From DATBHZ01 sp036557185 (GTDB taxonomy: Bacteria > Actinomycetota > Acidimicrobiia > IMCC26256 > JAENVU01): a stretch of 17,664 nucleotides of DNA. The stretch covers positions 1-17,664 of the forward strand of contig DATBHZ010000095.1 of assembly GCA_036557185.1 (NCBI GenBank), written 5' to 3'. The notes below the pieces were generated by a model. It was given only the letters and a program-made list of their open reading frames with translations, was not told the DNA's origin and searched no databases. How positions within the stretch are numbered: position 1 is the first letter of the stretch; every line of letters begins with the position of its first letter. Positions 1 through 7,859 of this stretch are shown piece after piece. The position numbers and the translations under genes were made by a program.

Positions 1-1
1 A

Positions 2-1366
2 CACCCGCTGGAGATGGTGCGCACCACCCTCGACGCGATGGCGGCCGGCGGCATCTACGACCACGTCGGAGGCGGCTTCGCCCGGTACTCCACCGATGCG
101 TTCTGGCTCGTCCCCCACTTCGAGAAGATGCTCTACGACCAAGCGCTCCTGACCGGCGCCTACCTCCGCGGCTTCCTGGTCACCGGCGAGCACCGGTATC
201 TGCGCGTGGTCGAGGAGACGATCGGCTACGTGTTGCGCGACATGCGCGATGCCGACGGTGGCTTCTTCTCCGCCGAGGACGCGGACAGCGAGGGCGTCGA
301 GGGGAAGTTCTACCTCTGGAGCCCGCAGGAGATTCGCGACGCCTGCGGCCCCGACGCCGACGCCGTCATCGAGTACTTCGGCGTCACCGACGAAGGGAAC
401 TTCACCGACCCGCACACGGGCTACTCGGGGACGATCCTGAGCGCGCAGGATCGCACCGCGGAGCGGCCGGCCGAGGTCACACGCGCGCTCCCGAAGCTCC
501 TGGAGCGGCGGTCCGCCCGCGTCAGGCCCGCGCTCGATGACAAGGTGCTGCTGTCGTGGAACGCGTGGTTCACACGCTCGCTCGCCGAGGCCGCTGCCGC
601 CACCGCGCGCGACGACTGGATGCAGGCGGCGCTGACGAACACGCGCTTCCTGCTGCGCGAGCTCCGACGCCCCGACGGGCGGCTCATGCGCTCGTGGCAG
701 ACCGCCGTCGGCGCGCGCCATCTCGCGTATGCGGAGGACTACGCGGCGCTGCTCGAGCTGCTGCTCACGCTCGTCGCGGTGGACTCGGTCGAATGGCTCT
801 CGACCGCCCGCGAGATCGCGGATCAGCTCCTCGCTCTGTTCCACGACGAGGAGTCCGGTGGCTTCTTCACGACCGGGACAGACGCGGAGTCGCTGATCGT
901 GCGTCCACAGGCATTCTTCGACAACGCGACACCCTCGGAGAACTCGCTCGCGGCGGATGCACTGCTGCGGCTCGCAGCGATCACCGGCAACGAAGAGGAT
1001 GCCGACCCTGCACGATCGCTGCTCGGTCTCCTCGGACCGGCGCTCGGCGAGCACGCGAGCGCCTTCTCGTTCATGCTCGGCGCCTACGAACGCGCGGCGA
1101 CACCGGCCATCGAGATCGCGCTCGTCGGATCGAGCGATGCACTTCGACGCGAGGTGTTCGGGCGGCTGATCCCGAACTCGGTCGCAGTGCAGGCAACGCG
1201 CAGCGATACCGACGCCGCGCTCACGCCGCTCCTCGCCGACCGGCAGATGATCGACGGCAGCCCGACCGCTTACGTGTGCGAACGGTTCGCGTGCCGGATG
1301 CCCGTCACGGACTCGGATGCGTTACGTGCCGAGATCGACGCGGCGCTGCTCGCTCGACCGGTCTGA
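2..1366 (+). CDS. DUF255/YyaL-type (thioredoxin-like plus six-hairpin) protein, C-terminal part
   Basis: The frame is open from base 2, so the 5' end lies outside the window; the first ATG at 14 is internal (HPLE precedes it). Diagnostic family blocks are visible: GGIYDHVGGGFARYS, then WLVPHFEKMLYDQALL, DADSEGVEGKFYLW, and later DDKVLLSWNAW. These belong to the DUF255 family (bacterial YyaL, animal SPATA20), which joins an N-terminal thioredoxin-like domain to an (alpha/alpha)6 glycosidase-like barrel. The usual length is about 650-700 residues, so about 200-250 residues, including the thioredoxin-like domain, are missing on the left. The exact reaction is not established for the family. The gene converges on the next one with only 18 bases between stop codons. 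Family assignment is firm, function is not. Confidence 0.93.
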   Translation, partial: HPLEMVRTTLDAMAAGGIYDHVGGGFARYSTDAFWLVPHFEKMLYDQALLTGAYLRGFLVTGEHRYLRVVEETIGYVLRDMRDADGGFFSAEDADSEGVEGKFYLWSPQEIRDACGPDADAVIEYFGVTDEGNFTDPHTGYSGTILSAQDRTAERPAEVTRALPKLLERRSARVRPALDDKVLLSWNAWFTRSLAEAAAATARDDWMQAALTNTRFLLRELRRPDGRLMRSWQTAVGARHLAYAEDYAALLELLLTLVAVDSVEWLSTAREIADQLLALFHDEESGGFFTTGTDAESLIVRPQAFFDNATPSENSLAADALLRLAAITGNEEDADPARSLLGLLGPALGEHASAFSFMLGAYERAATPAIEIALVGSSDALRREVFGRLIPNSVAVQATRSDTDAALTPLLADRQMIDGSPTAYVCERFACRMPVTDSDALRAEIDAALLARPV

Positions 1367-1371
1367 GCCGG

Positions 1372-1395
1372 CCGTCGGTCGCTGTCAGCCGACGG
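1372..1395. terminator. Inverted repeat between convergent genes, possible bidirectional terminator
   Basis: CCGTCGG (1372-1378) and CCGACGG (1389-1395) are perfect 7-bp arms around a 10-base loop. They sit exactly where two genes converge, the right arm lying inside the last codons of the minus-strand gene. There is no T-tract, as is common in GC-rich actinobacteria. Confidence 0.4.
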
Positions 1396-2056
1396 GGTGA
1401 CCGAGCCCGTTCGCGAGCGCGTCGGCGGTTGCCCAGCCGAACGCGATCAGCGCGTCGCCCTTGTCGGACTTGATCGCGCCCAGGACGGTCGTGGCGGCCT
1501 TGCCGCCACCTTTCACCGTGCTGGCGTCGAGGACGGCCTCCTGGAAGGACTTCGCCGTCACCCGGAACGCGCGGTCGTCGTAGCGGGCGTCGCACCCGAA
1601 ACGGCGCGCCAGACGGCGCCCCCACGCCCGCTCCTCACCCGTCGGCGAGTAGTTCGGCCGGGGCACGACGTCGGTCAGGGTCGAGAGCAGCCCGTAGGCG
1701 GCGGGGTGGGCGATCCGGCCGGCGACCAGCACATCCTCGTCGGGGAACGAGATCGCAGCGCGGCGGTAGAGCTCGGCGACCATGCCCTTGACGGTGGTGC
1801 CGGCCTGGCGTCCGCGGCGCACGGCCCCGAGACCCCAGAGGATGCACGGCGTGCCGCCGACTCGCTCGAGCGAACCGAAGAGGAAGCCGTGACCGCCGGC
1901 GTCGTCGTCGGATGCGAGGACGATCAGCGGAAACTGAGCGATGTGCGCCTCGAGGTCCCCCTCGAGCCCCGCACGGCCAACGGCTGCAAGCAGCTGCTCG
2001 AGCTCATCGAGCTCCGCGGGCTTGAGCGAGAGGGAATCGCGGGATTCGATCTGCAT
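1385..2056 (-). CDS. Hypothetical protein, weakly GNAT-like, 223 aa
   Basis: The start is the ATG at 2056 (MQIESRDSLSLKPAELDELE). The open frame runs further upstream, but that part is antisense to the protease gene and has a shadow-like composition. I do not recognise the family with certainty. The middle (residues about 55-165) reads like an alpha/beta domain: strands ending in CILWGLGAV, then RRGRQAGTTVKGMVAELYRRA, which resembles the acetyl-CoA pyrophosphate loop of GNAT acetyltransferases (R/Q-x-x-G-x-G/A), then strand DEDVLVAGRI. No catalytic residues can be assigned. There is no signal peptide or membrane segment, so it is cytoplasmic. It follows the S8 protease gene on the same strand after 70 bases; the ribosome binding site is weak. 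Confidence 0.72.
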   Translation of the reverse strand: MQIESRDSLSLKPAELDELEQLLAAVGRAGLEGDLEAHIAQFPLIVLASDDDAGGHGFLFGSLERVGGTPCILWGLGAVRRGRQAGTTVKGMVAELYRRAAISFPDEDVLVAGRIAHPAAYGLLSTLTDVVPRPNYSPTGEERAWGRRLARRFGCDARYDDRAFRVTAKSFQEAVLDASTVKGGGKAATTVLGAIKSDKGDALIAFGWATADALANGLGHPVG

Positions 2057-2068
2057 CGCGTGACCATT

Positions 2069-2096
2069 CTGGCCGATCCGGACGGGAGGGGGCCAG
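2069..2096 (-). other. Inverted repeat in the gap between protease and downstream gene
   Basis: CTGGCC (2069-2074) and GGCCAG (2091-2096) form a perfect 6-bp stem with a 16-base loop between the protease stop and the start of the 223-aa protein. It may be a weak terminator for the protease or a 5'-leader structure. The long loop makes either uncertain. Confidence 0.22.
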
Positions 2097-2126
2097 TCGA
2101 ATCGCCGCCGCGAGCGCGCACAACGC

Positions 2127-4457
2127 CTAGAAATCGAGGCCACGAGCAACATCCGAGCCCGGCCACAAGGGCCCCGTGGGCTTGGCGGGGGCGCTTGCCG
2201 CCGTGGCGAATGGATGCGTTCCGCCGAACGCGTCGAGCACGTAGCCACCCGTCGTCGGGCCGAGCACGGTGATGCCGCGCGCGATATCCCGACCCGGCCA
2301 GGACGCGCCTCCTCGCGGCGACGCGGGCTGCACCCCTCCGACGAGGACGAACACGTGGAGCCCGCCGCGCGCGTCGACGATGTACCCGCCCGAGCCGTTG
2401 AGCGCGACGCCGCGAGCCAAGTCTCTTCCGGGCCACAGCGCGCCGCTTGCCGAACGCGGTGGCGGCAGGTTCGTGCCGATGGCGAACGCGTGCAGGCCGC
2501 CGTAGCCGTCGATGACGTAGCCGCCTGTTCCGTCGCCGTTGATCGTGATCCCCCGTGCGATGTCCCAGCCAGGCCACGCAGGGCCCGTGACATGCGGCGG
2601 AGTCATCGACGATCCGGCGAATGTGAACGGATGGGTGCCCCCGTACCCGTCGAGGACATAGCCGCCGGTTCCGTTCGGGAGGAGCGCGACGCCGCGTGCG
2701 ATCTTCCGGCCCGGCCACGACGCCCCGCCGACTGGCGTGCCGATGCTCGTCCCGCCCGGCGGGACGAGGTCGTGCAGGTGCCCGAACGCATCGATGACGA
2801 GCCCCCCGGAGTGCGGGCGTGCCGTGGCCGAAGCGGCCGGCCCGGTACCGGCCGCGCTGGACGCCGCAACCGTGAACGTGGCCACCACGTCGTCAGGCAG
2901 GCCGTTGAATGTCGTGCTGGTCGCGGTCGCGGAGAGGTTGATCGGAGCGTGCCCGGCCTCCTGCGCCACATAGCCCGTGATCGCGCTGCCCGTGTTCGCG
3001 GGAGGCGGCGACCATTGCAGCGTCACGCTCGCGTGGTGCGCGACAGCCACAAGATGCAGCGGTGGCCCCGGCGCGCACACCGTGCCAGGCATGGACATGC
3101 ACACGTCGAGACGCCCGTGGGAACCAATGTGCGAAGCATCGATCGGGCTCGGCAAGGGATCGACGCCGAGGAGTAGCGCGTTGCGGAGGTCAGCGACGCT
3201 CGCCGTCGGCGCGGCGCTCGCGAGCAGCGCCGCCGCGCCACTGACATGGGGCGTTGCCATCGAGGTTCCCGAGAGCCGGCAGTCGTCGAGTCCACATGCG
3301 AGCGGAGTGCCTGTCGGCATGGTCGACCAGATGTCGACCCCAGGAGCGGCAATCGGGACCACGCCTGCGCCGTAGTTCGAGAACGAGGCCAAGTGGTCGT
3401 TCGCGTCGGTGGCGGCGACACATATCTCATTCGTCGGGTTGTTGTACGAGCACGGGAACACCGCGTTCGCGGGGTTGTCGAGGTCGAGACCGACCCCGGC
3501 GTCGTTCCCGTTGCCGGCGGCGGTGACGAAGAGCACGCCCTGGAGGGCCGCGGTGTTGATCGCATCCTTCATGGCGTCTGACGCCGGTGACCCCGGGCTC
3601 GTGCCGAACGACGCGTTGAGCACGCGCACGTCGACGCCTTCTGCCTTGCGGTCGAGCGCCCATTGGATCGCGGTGACGATGTCGGCATCGTTCCCGACAC
3701 CGTCGTCGTCGAGCACCTTCAGCGGCATGATCTCCACGTTGGGCGCAACTCCCGAGATGCCGAGCCCGTTGTTGCCCTTCGCCGCGACGCTCCCCGAGAC
3801 ATGGCTGCCGTGCCCGTTGTCGTCGTCCGGCACGCAGCCGACGTGCTCCCCGTCGGTGTAGTCGGCGCTCTCGAAGCCGTGCGTGCCGACCGCACACCCG
3901 CCGGTTCCTGCGGTGTTGGTCCAGAGGTTCGGGGCGAGATCCGGATGGGTGAGGTCGGCGCCCGTGTCCAGCACACCGACAACGACGCTTGCGGACCCCC
4001 GCGTGACATCCCAAGCATCCTGCGCGTCGATGCCGCCGGTCCCCGGGTGCAGGTTCTGTTGCGCCGCATAGAGCGGGTCGTTCGGCACGAACTGCGCCTG
4101 CACACTGTAGTTGGGTTCGACGTAGCGAACCTTCGTGTGCCGGCGGACGTTCGTCGGAGCACTCGGCGCGTGTGAGGGCGGTACGTCGAGCACGAGCGTC
4201 TGCCCGCCGTTCACGGTTCTCGAGCTGGTGGCCCCGGCGGCGGTGGCGACCGCGTGCCGGTCCGCGGCGGTCGCCCCGGGCTCCAAACCGACGAGCAAGC
4301 GTCCATCGGCGATCCGCGGGACGTGCAGAAGTTTCCGGGTCGAAGGTGCCGGGTTCGGATGCGGCGGGGCTGCCTGCGAGGAGGATGTCCACACGCCGGC
4401 GATGGCGAGCCCTGCGACCGCTACGACCACGGCCCGGCACACACGGTGTGCGGGCAT
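2127..4457 (-). CDS. Secreted subtilisin-like S8 serine protease with Fn3-like domain and C-terminal propeller-like repeats
   Basis: Start chosen at ATG 4457; a TTG two codons upstream (4463) is the alternative. Residues 1-30 are a Sec signal peptide (hydrophobic AVVVAVAGLAIAGVW, then SQAA). An inhibitor-I9-like prodomain follows (about 40-125, ending YVEPNYSVQAQ). The S8 catalytic domain shows Asp164 in VLDTGAD, His216 in NGHGSHVSG, oxyanion Asn316 in AAGNGND and Ser399 in SGTSMATPHVSGAAALL, so it should be active. A fibronectin-III-like domain spans about 463-548 (PPLHLVAVAHHASVTLQWSPP). The rest is five repeats of about 47 residues. The protein is predicted to be exported, self-processed and to degrade extracellular protein; the repeats may bind a surface or substrate. 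Divergent from the 4654 gene across a 196-base gap. Confidence 0.95.
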   Translation of the reverse strand: MPAHRVCRAVVVAVAGLAIAGVWTSSSQAAPPHPNPAPSTRKLLHVPRIADGRLLVGLEPGATAADRHAVATAAGATSSRTVNGGQTLVLDVPPSHAPSAPTNVRRHTKVRYVEPNYSVQAQFVPNDPLYAAQQNLHPGTGGIDAQDAWDVTRGSASVVVGVLDTGADLTHPDLAPNLWTNTAGTGGCAVGTHGFESADYTDGEHVGCVPDDDNGHGSHVSGSVAAKGNNGLGISGVAPNVEIMPLKVLDDDGVGNDADIVTAIQWALDRKAEGVDVRVLNASFGTSPGSPASDAMKDAINTAALQGVLFVTAAGNGNDAGVGLDLDNPANAVFPCSYNNPTNEICVAATDANDHLASFSNYGAGVVPIAAPGVDIWSTMPTGTPLACGLDDCRLSGTSMATPHVSGAAALLASAAPTASVADLRNALLLGVDPLPSPIDASHIGSHGRLDVCMSMPGTVCAPGPPLHLVAVAHHASVTLQWSPPPANTGSAITGYVAQEAGHAPINLSATATSTTFNGLPDDVVATFTVAASSAAGTGPAASATARPHSGGLVIDAFGHLHDLVPPGGTSIGTPVGGASWPGRKIARGVALLPNGTGGYVLDGYGGTHPFTFAGSSMTPPHVTGPAWPGWDIARGITINGDGTGGYVIDGYGGLHAFAIGTNLPPPRSASGALWPGRDLARGVALNGSGGYIVDARGGLHVFVLVGGVQPASPRGGASWPGRDIARGITVLGPTTGGYVLDAFGGTHPFATAASAPAKPTGPLWPGSDVARGLDF
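2130..2807 (-). repeat. Five tandem protein repeats (about 47 aa each) in the S8 protease C-terminus
   Basis: Each unit reads approximately GGYVLDGYGGLHPF, then a variable 15-20 residue stretch, then WPGxDIARGI/V and a short hydrophobic strand. Units start near bases 2807, 2664, 2523, 2388 and 2247. The last copy stops after WPGSDVARGLDF, that is after the strand that opens the next unit. This is what a circularly closed beta-propeller would need to complete its first blade. The propeller fold is inferred from periodicity. Repeats are diverged in DNA, so they are coding repeats and not a CRISPR or satellite. Confidence 0.8.
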
Positions 4458-4592
4458 CCTCAAGCCCCGTCAATCTCCCCGACTGCCGATCTGGTGGACG
4501 AACACTACTCGCCGTGCTCCGGACACTCGGCGCGCGCAATACCGGCCACGGGACGTGACATGTGCAACCTCGGCCTCGGATCGCGGTCGATC

Positions 4593-4619
4593 GGGAACCT
4601 TCTGCCTGCGCGCGTCGTT
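4593..4619 (+). promoter_or_regulatory. Putative ECF-sigma-type promoter for the coiled-coil gene
   Basis: GGGAAC (4593-4598), 17 bases, then CGTT (4616-4619) matches the GGAAC / CGTT pattern of group IV (ECF) sigma factors such as mycobacterial SigE/SigH. It lies 34 bases before the ATG at 4654, which has its own AGGAG site, so geometry is right. GGGAAC is not rare in GC-rich DNA, so this remains a candidate. Confidence 0.4.
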
Positions 4620-4653
4620 TTCCGGGTATCCCCCGTGTGATCAGGAGCGAACG

Positions 4654-4953
4654 ATGAGTCACCTCTCTGTCGCCGCAGACGGCGGCACATCCCACACACC
4701 GCGGCGCCTCTCCCAAGCGGCGAAGCCGAGCGACGAGGTCATCACCGACCGCCGCACCAACAGCCTCGGCAGCGACTCGACGGCGTCACCCGAACGGCTC
4801 GTGGTCCACAACGTCGAGCGCGCGCGCCAGCAGCTGAGCGAGGCGCGCGAGAACCTGAAGAGCGCTCGGAGGCGCGTGGTGCAGCTCGAGGACGCCGTGC
4901 GGAACTGGGAGGAGCTCGCAACCGCTCTGCTGCGGCCCCGCTCGAAGCGCTGA
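4654..4953 (+). CDS. Short hypothetical coiled-coil protein, 99 aa
   Basis: The start is set by AGGAG at 4643-4647, six bases before ATG 4654 (MSHLSVAADGG). Residues 1-48 are polar and low in predicted structure. Residues about 50-90 form a single charged amphipathic helix with heptad-like spacing (VHNVERARQQLSEARENLKS, then ARRRVVQLEDAVRNWEELA), expected to form a coiled coil. There is no signal peptide, membrane segment or cysteine. I do not recognise a family. It is transcribed divergently from the secreted protease, and an ECF-like promoter lies just upstream, so envelope-stress control is possible. A role as a small structural or adaptor protein is only a guess. Confidence 0.75.
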   Translation: MSHLSVAADGGTSHTPRRLSQAAKPSDEVITDRRTNSLGSDSTASPERLVVHNVERARQQLSEARENLKSARRRVVQLEDAVRNWEELATALLRPRSKR

Positions 4954-4959
4954 GCCCTT

Positions 4960-4983
4960 TGCGCCGGGGTCACATGCGGCGCA
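4960..4983 (+). terminator. Weak inverted repeat after the coiled-coil gene
   Basis: TGCGCC (4960-4965) and GGCGCA (4978-4983) pair perfectly over 6 bp with a 12-base loop, starting 7 bases after the stop codon. Position fits a terminator, but the stem is short and no T-tract follows. Confidence 0.25.
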
Positions 4984-5006
4984 CCTTCGCCCCTAACCTG
5001 TCCGGA

Positions 5007-5042
5007 ATGTCCGAAGCCCCCCGGCACGGCGGCGGGCCGTGA
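5007..5042 (+). CDS. Possible 11-codon leader ORF coupled to the PLC-like gene
   Basis: ATG at 5007 encodes MSEAPRHGGGP and stops with TGA at 5040-5042, overlapping the GTG start (5039) of the 911-aa protein as GTGA, the arrangement used for translational coupling. There is no Shine-Dalgarno before the ATG. A TAACCT (4994-4999) that could act as a -10 element sits seven bases before it, consistent with a leaderless transcript. It may be chance: an 11-codon open frame is not rare. Confidence 0.25.
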   Translation: MSEAPRHGGGP

Positions 5043-7774
5043 AGCGCGCGATCGCGGCAGCACTCATCGTCGTCGCCGGCCTCGCGCTGCCCGTCGGAGT
5101 GATCGCGGCCTGGGCGCAGAAGACCCTCTTCGACAGCGCCACGTTCAGTGACCGCACGACGGCGATGCTCCGATCGAGCGCCGTGCGCAACAAGCTCGCC
5201 GAGCGCATGACGCAGGAGCTCGCCCGGGGCGGGAACCAGCAGGCCGTCGACTTCGGACCGGGGCTCCAGCTCGCCATCCAGGCAGCGATCGACACCGACA
5301 CCTTCCGGTCCATCTTCCGCACCGCGGTCCGCCAGACGCATCAGTCGGTGCTCGCGGGCCAGTCCGAGGGCGGCAAGGGCCTGAACCTCGCCGACTCGGT
5401 CTCGATCATCGCGAGCACCGTGCAGCTCTCGGGCGCACAACAGAAGGCGTCATCGGGTCAGCTCGACAACAGCCTGACCGACGTGACGGAACAGCTCGGC
5501 AGGCTCGGCGTCTGGAAGCTCGAGGACACGATCTCGACGATCGGCCTCGTCGCCCTCGTCGTCGCGCTCGCCGCGGGCGCCGGCGCGATCGCTCTCTCCG
5601 ACACGCGCAGCCGCACGATCCGGCAGCTCGGGTGGACGCTCGTGATCGACGGGCTCGTGATCGTGGCGCTCCTGCAGGCGCTGCAGTTCTGGGCGAGCCG
5701 CCGCGTCGATCCCGACCTCTCGAACGCGGTCAGCGCCGCGATCTCCGAGGGGACCGCCGACCTGCGCGCCGTGGGGTTCTGGATCGCCGCGTACGGGCTG
5801 ATCGTCGTAGCAGCGGTGCGCTCGACGGTGCGCTACACGCCGAAAGTCGTGTACGACAAGCTCGCTGCTTGGATCGAACGCCGGCGCCGCACCACGGGCG
5901 GCACAGTGCTGCTCGGGCTGCTCGCTCTCTTCATTGGGCTCGTCTTCATCCAGGAGCCTCTCGGCAACCTCCGGTTGCTGATCATCGGCGGCGGGCTCTG
6001 GCTCACGTATCTCGGCGTCAGCGAGCTCTTCAGCGTCATCCGATCTGCGGTCCCGGCGCGCGATCCAGGAGTCCGTTGGAAGCGCCTCGCGATCGAGGCA
6101 ACCGCGGTCGTCGCGCTCGTGGCGATCGCGACGACAGCTCTCGTGGTGACCAGCACCCGTGCCGCGCACCGTGCGAACGCGGCGGGTGAATCGACCTGCA
6201 ACGGTTCGGCGGAGCTGTGCGATCTCCGGCTCGATCAGGTGATGTTCCCGGGGACGCACAACTCGATGTCCGCGTCCCTCTCTCCCGGCTTCTTCTTCGC
6301 CGAGCAGATCAACACCATCAAGGAGCAGCTGGGCGCGGGCGTACGAGCGCTCCTCATCGACAGCCACTACGGCATCGAGTCGAAGGCGCGACTTCCCGGC
6401 ACGTCACGCAATCTCGTCGTCACCGACCGGGCAGCAGAGCTGGCGACGCCGTCCGACGACCGCGCGAACCCGACGCTCGACGAGCGAGCTGCGGTGCTCT
6501 CGGCACGCGCCCCGAAGGCAGCTCGCGCGAAGCGCGCCATCTACCTGTGTCACAACTACTGCGAGCTCGGGAGCTACCCGTTCCGGAGCGGCTTGCGTGA
6601 CATCAAGAGCTTCGCCGACTCGCACCCGACGGATGTCGTCATGGTGATCCTCGAGGATCACACGACGCCTGCCGACACGGTCGCGGCAATCCAGGCCTCC
6701 GGCCTGGTCCCGCGCCTGGCGACGCTCACGCCGGGCAAGCCACTCCCCACGTTGCGCGATCTCATCAACAAGCGACAGAACGTCTTGCTGTTCGCCGAGG
6801 CCGGCGCGGCGAGTGGCGTCCCACCGTGGTACATGCAGGCGTACCGCTGGTTCCAGGAGAGCCCGTTCGACTTCTCGAGCGCCAAGCAGTTCAACTGCCG
6901 GCCGAATCGTGGCTCGCCGCGCAACCCCCTGATGCTCTTGAACCACTGGATCACCGGCAACTCACTTCCCGACCCGAATGTCGCTGCGAAGGTGAACAGC
7001 GCCACCGAGCTCGAGCGCCGTATCCAGGCCTGCATCGCGCAACGCGGGATCCTGCCGACGATCGTGGCCGTCAACTTCGCCGAGAAGGGCGACCTGTTGA
7101 GCACCGTCAAGGACATCGACCTCGCACGAGCCGGAACGATCCCGCGCCGCAACGAGGACGACGGCCAGACCGCACCGACCTCGACCACGACCACGGCTCC
7201 TCCCCCGACCGTCGCCGTCGGCCCGCAGACGCCGGTGCCGGCGACGACGAACATCACGTCGCTCACGGGAGGCGACCCCGCTCGCTTCTGCAAGGCGCTC
7301 GTGCCGACCCTCGAGACGCTCGCGGGATGGAGCTACGCCGTGCTCGGTGACAACGCCCGCCAGACCGGAACCACCGACCTGGTCTACGGCCCCATCCTCC
7401 AACGCGACATGAAGCAGTACGTGAGCGCCGCGCCACTCGAGCTCGCGGACCGCGCACGCCCGATCCTGCAACGCGCGCAGCATGCAGTGGCAGCCCTGAA
7501 GGCGCTGGGGATCGACGACGCGACCATCCGGGTGCTCGCGGACCGCGGGAGCGCCGAGCTCCACTCCTCGACGAGCCCGGACGGCCTCACCGTGCAGCAG
7601 CACCTGACGAGCTATCTCCAGACCAAGCTCTCGGCGGCAAGGCTCGCCGACGCCGCGATCGTCTTCGCCGCGGGCGAGAAGGATCCCGAGTCACTGCTCG
7701 ACCTCGGGTCGGTGTCCAAGAGCACGCGCGGTTCGGAGCGGTTCCACTGCTCCGCGAGCCTCGGCAACGCGTAA
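5039..7774 (+). CDS. Multi-pass membrane protein with extracellular PI-PLC X-like phosphodiesterase domain
   Basis: 911 aa from GTG 5039. Residues 4-24 are a first membrane helix, followed by an extracellular helical region (about 25-160, with FDSATFSDRTTAMLRSSAVR and FRSIFRTAVRQTHQSVLAG), a pattern typical of an uncharacterised actinobacterial membrane family. Further helices lie near 166-186, 199-218, 246-262, 288-304, 311-328 and 351-372. Residues about 385-695 match the PI-PLC X / GDPD-like TIM barrel: FPGTHNSM (His407), strand VRALLIDSHYG, IYLCHNYCELG (His505), TDVVMVILEDH. The two histidines align with the general acid/base pair of bacterial PI-PLCs. A Thr/Pro-rich linker (710-740) leads to a helical C-terminal domain (745-911). 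It probably cleaves a phosphodiester outside the membrane; the substrate is unknown. The start overlaps a short leader ORF. Confidence 0.93.
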   Translation: MKRAIAAALIVVAGLALPVGVIAAWAQKTLFDSATFSDRTTAMLRSSAVRNKLAERMTQELARGGNQQAVDFGPGLQLAIQAAIDTDTFRSIFRTAVRQTHQSVLAGQSEGGKGLNLADSVSIIASTVQLSGAQQKASSGQLDNSLTDVTEQLGRLGVWKLEDTISTIGLVALVVALAAGAGAIALSDTRSRTIRQLGWTLVIDGLVIVALLQALQFWASRRVDPDLSNAVSAAISEGTADLRAVGFWIAAYGLIVVAAVRSTVRYTPKVVYDKLAAWIERRRRTTGGTVLLGLLALFIGLVFIQEPLGNLRLLIIGGGLWLTYLGVSELFSVIRSAVPARDPGVRWKRLAIEATAVVALVAIATTALVVTSTRAAHRANAAGESTCNGSAELCDLRLDQVMFPGTHNSMSASLSPGFFFAEQINTIKEQLGAGVRALLIDSHYGIESKARLPGTSRNLVVTDRAAELATPSDDRANPTLDERAAVLSARAPKAARAKRAIYLCHNYCELGSYPFRSGLRDIKSFADSHPTDVVMVILEDHTTPADTVAAIQASGLVPRLATLTPGKPLPTLRDLINKRQNVLLFAEAGAASGVPPWYMQAYRWFQESPFDFSSAKQFNCRPNRGSPRNPLMLLNHWITGNSLPDPNVAAKVNSATELERRIQACIAQRGILPTIVAVNFAEKGDLLSTVKDIDLARAGTIPRRNEDDGQTAPTSTTTTAPPPTVAVGPQTPVPATTNITSLTGGDPARFCKALVPTLETLAGWSYAVLGDNARQTGTTDLVYGPILQRDMKQYVSAAPLELADRARPILQRAQHAVAALKALGIDDATIRVLADRGSAELHSSTSPDGLTVQQHLTSYLQTKLSAARLADAAIVFAAGEKDPESLLDLGSVSKSTRGSERFHCSASLGNA

Positions 7775-7792
7775 ATGGGCCGTCAGGACCCC

Positions 7793-7821
7793 TTGACTTC
7801 CCCTCCGAAATATCGTCCACT
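7793..7821 (+). promoter_or_regulatory. Weak SigA-like promoter candidate before the small Cys protein
   Basis: TTGACT (7793-7798) is a good -35 match. Seventeen bases on, TCCACT (7816-7821) is only a half match to TATAAT. It lies about 40 bases before the gene start at 7860 and just after the preceding stop. No other promoter candidate is seen in this gap. Confidence 0.22.
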
Positions 7822-7859
7822 GCCCAGGCAATCGTCTGCTCACGGGTAGGGGTACGAGC

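Noticed and set aside
1397..2272. Long plus-strand frame opposite the 223-aa gene and the protease end
   Set aside because: Shadow of high-GC codon bias: Arg/Gly/Ala-rich, no domain, no ribosome site, and the opposite strand has better-supported genes.
2057..2593. Open frame extending the 223-aa minus-strand gene to 402 aa
   Set aside because: The extension is antisense to nothing useful and overlaps the protease's C-terminal repeats in another frame of the same strand; it has Arg/Ser-rich shadow composition.
2130..2807. Periodic pattern as a CRISPR or DNA satellite
   Set aside because: The period is about 140 bases, in frame, and conserved at protein but not DNA level.
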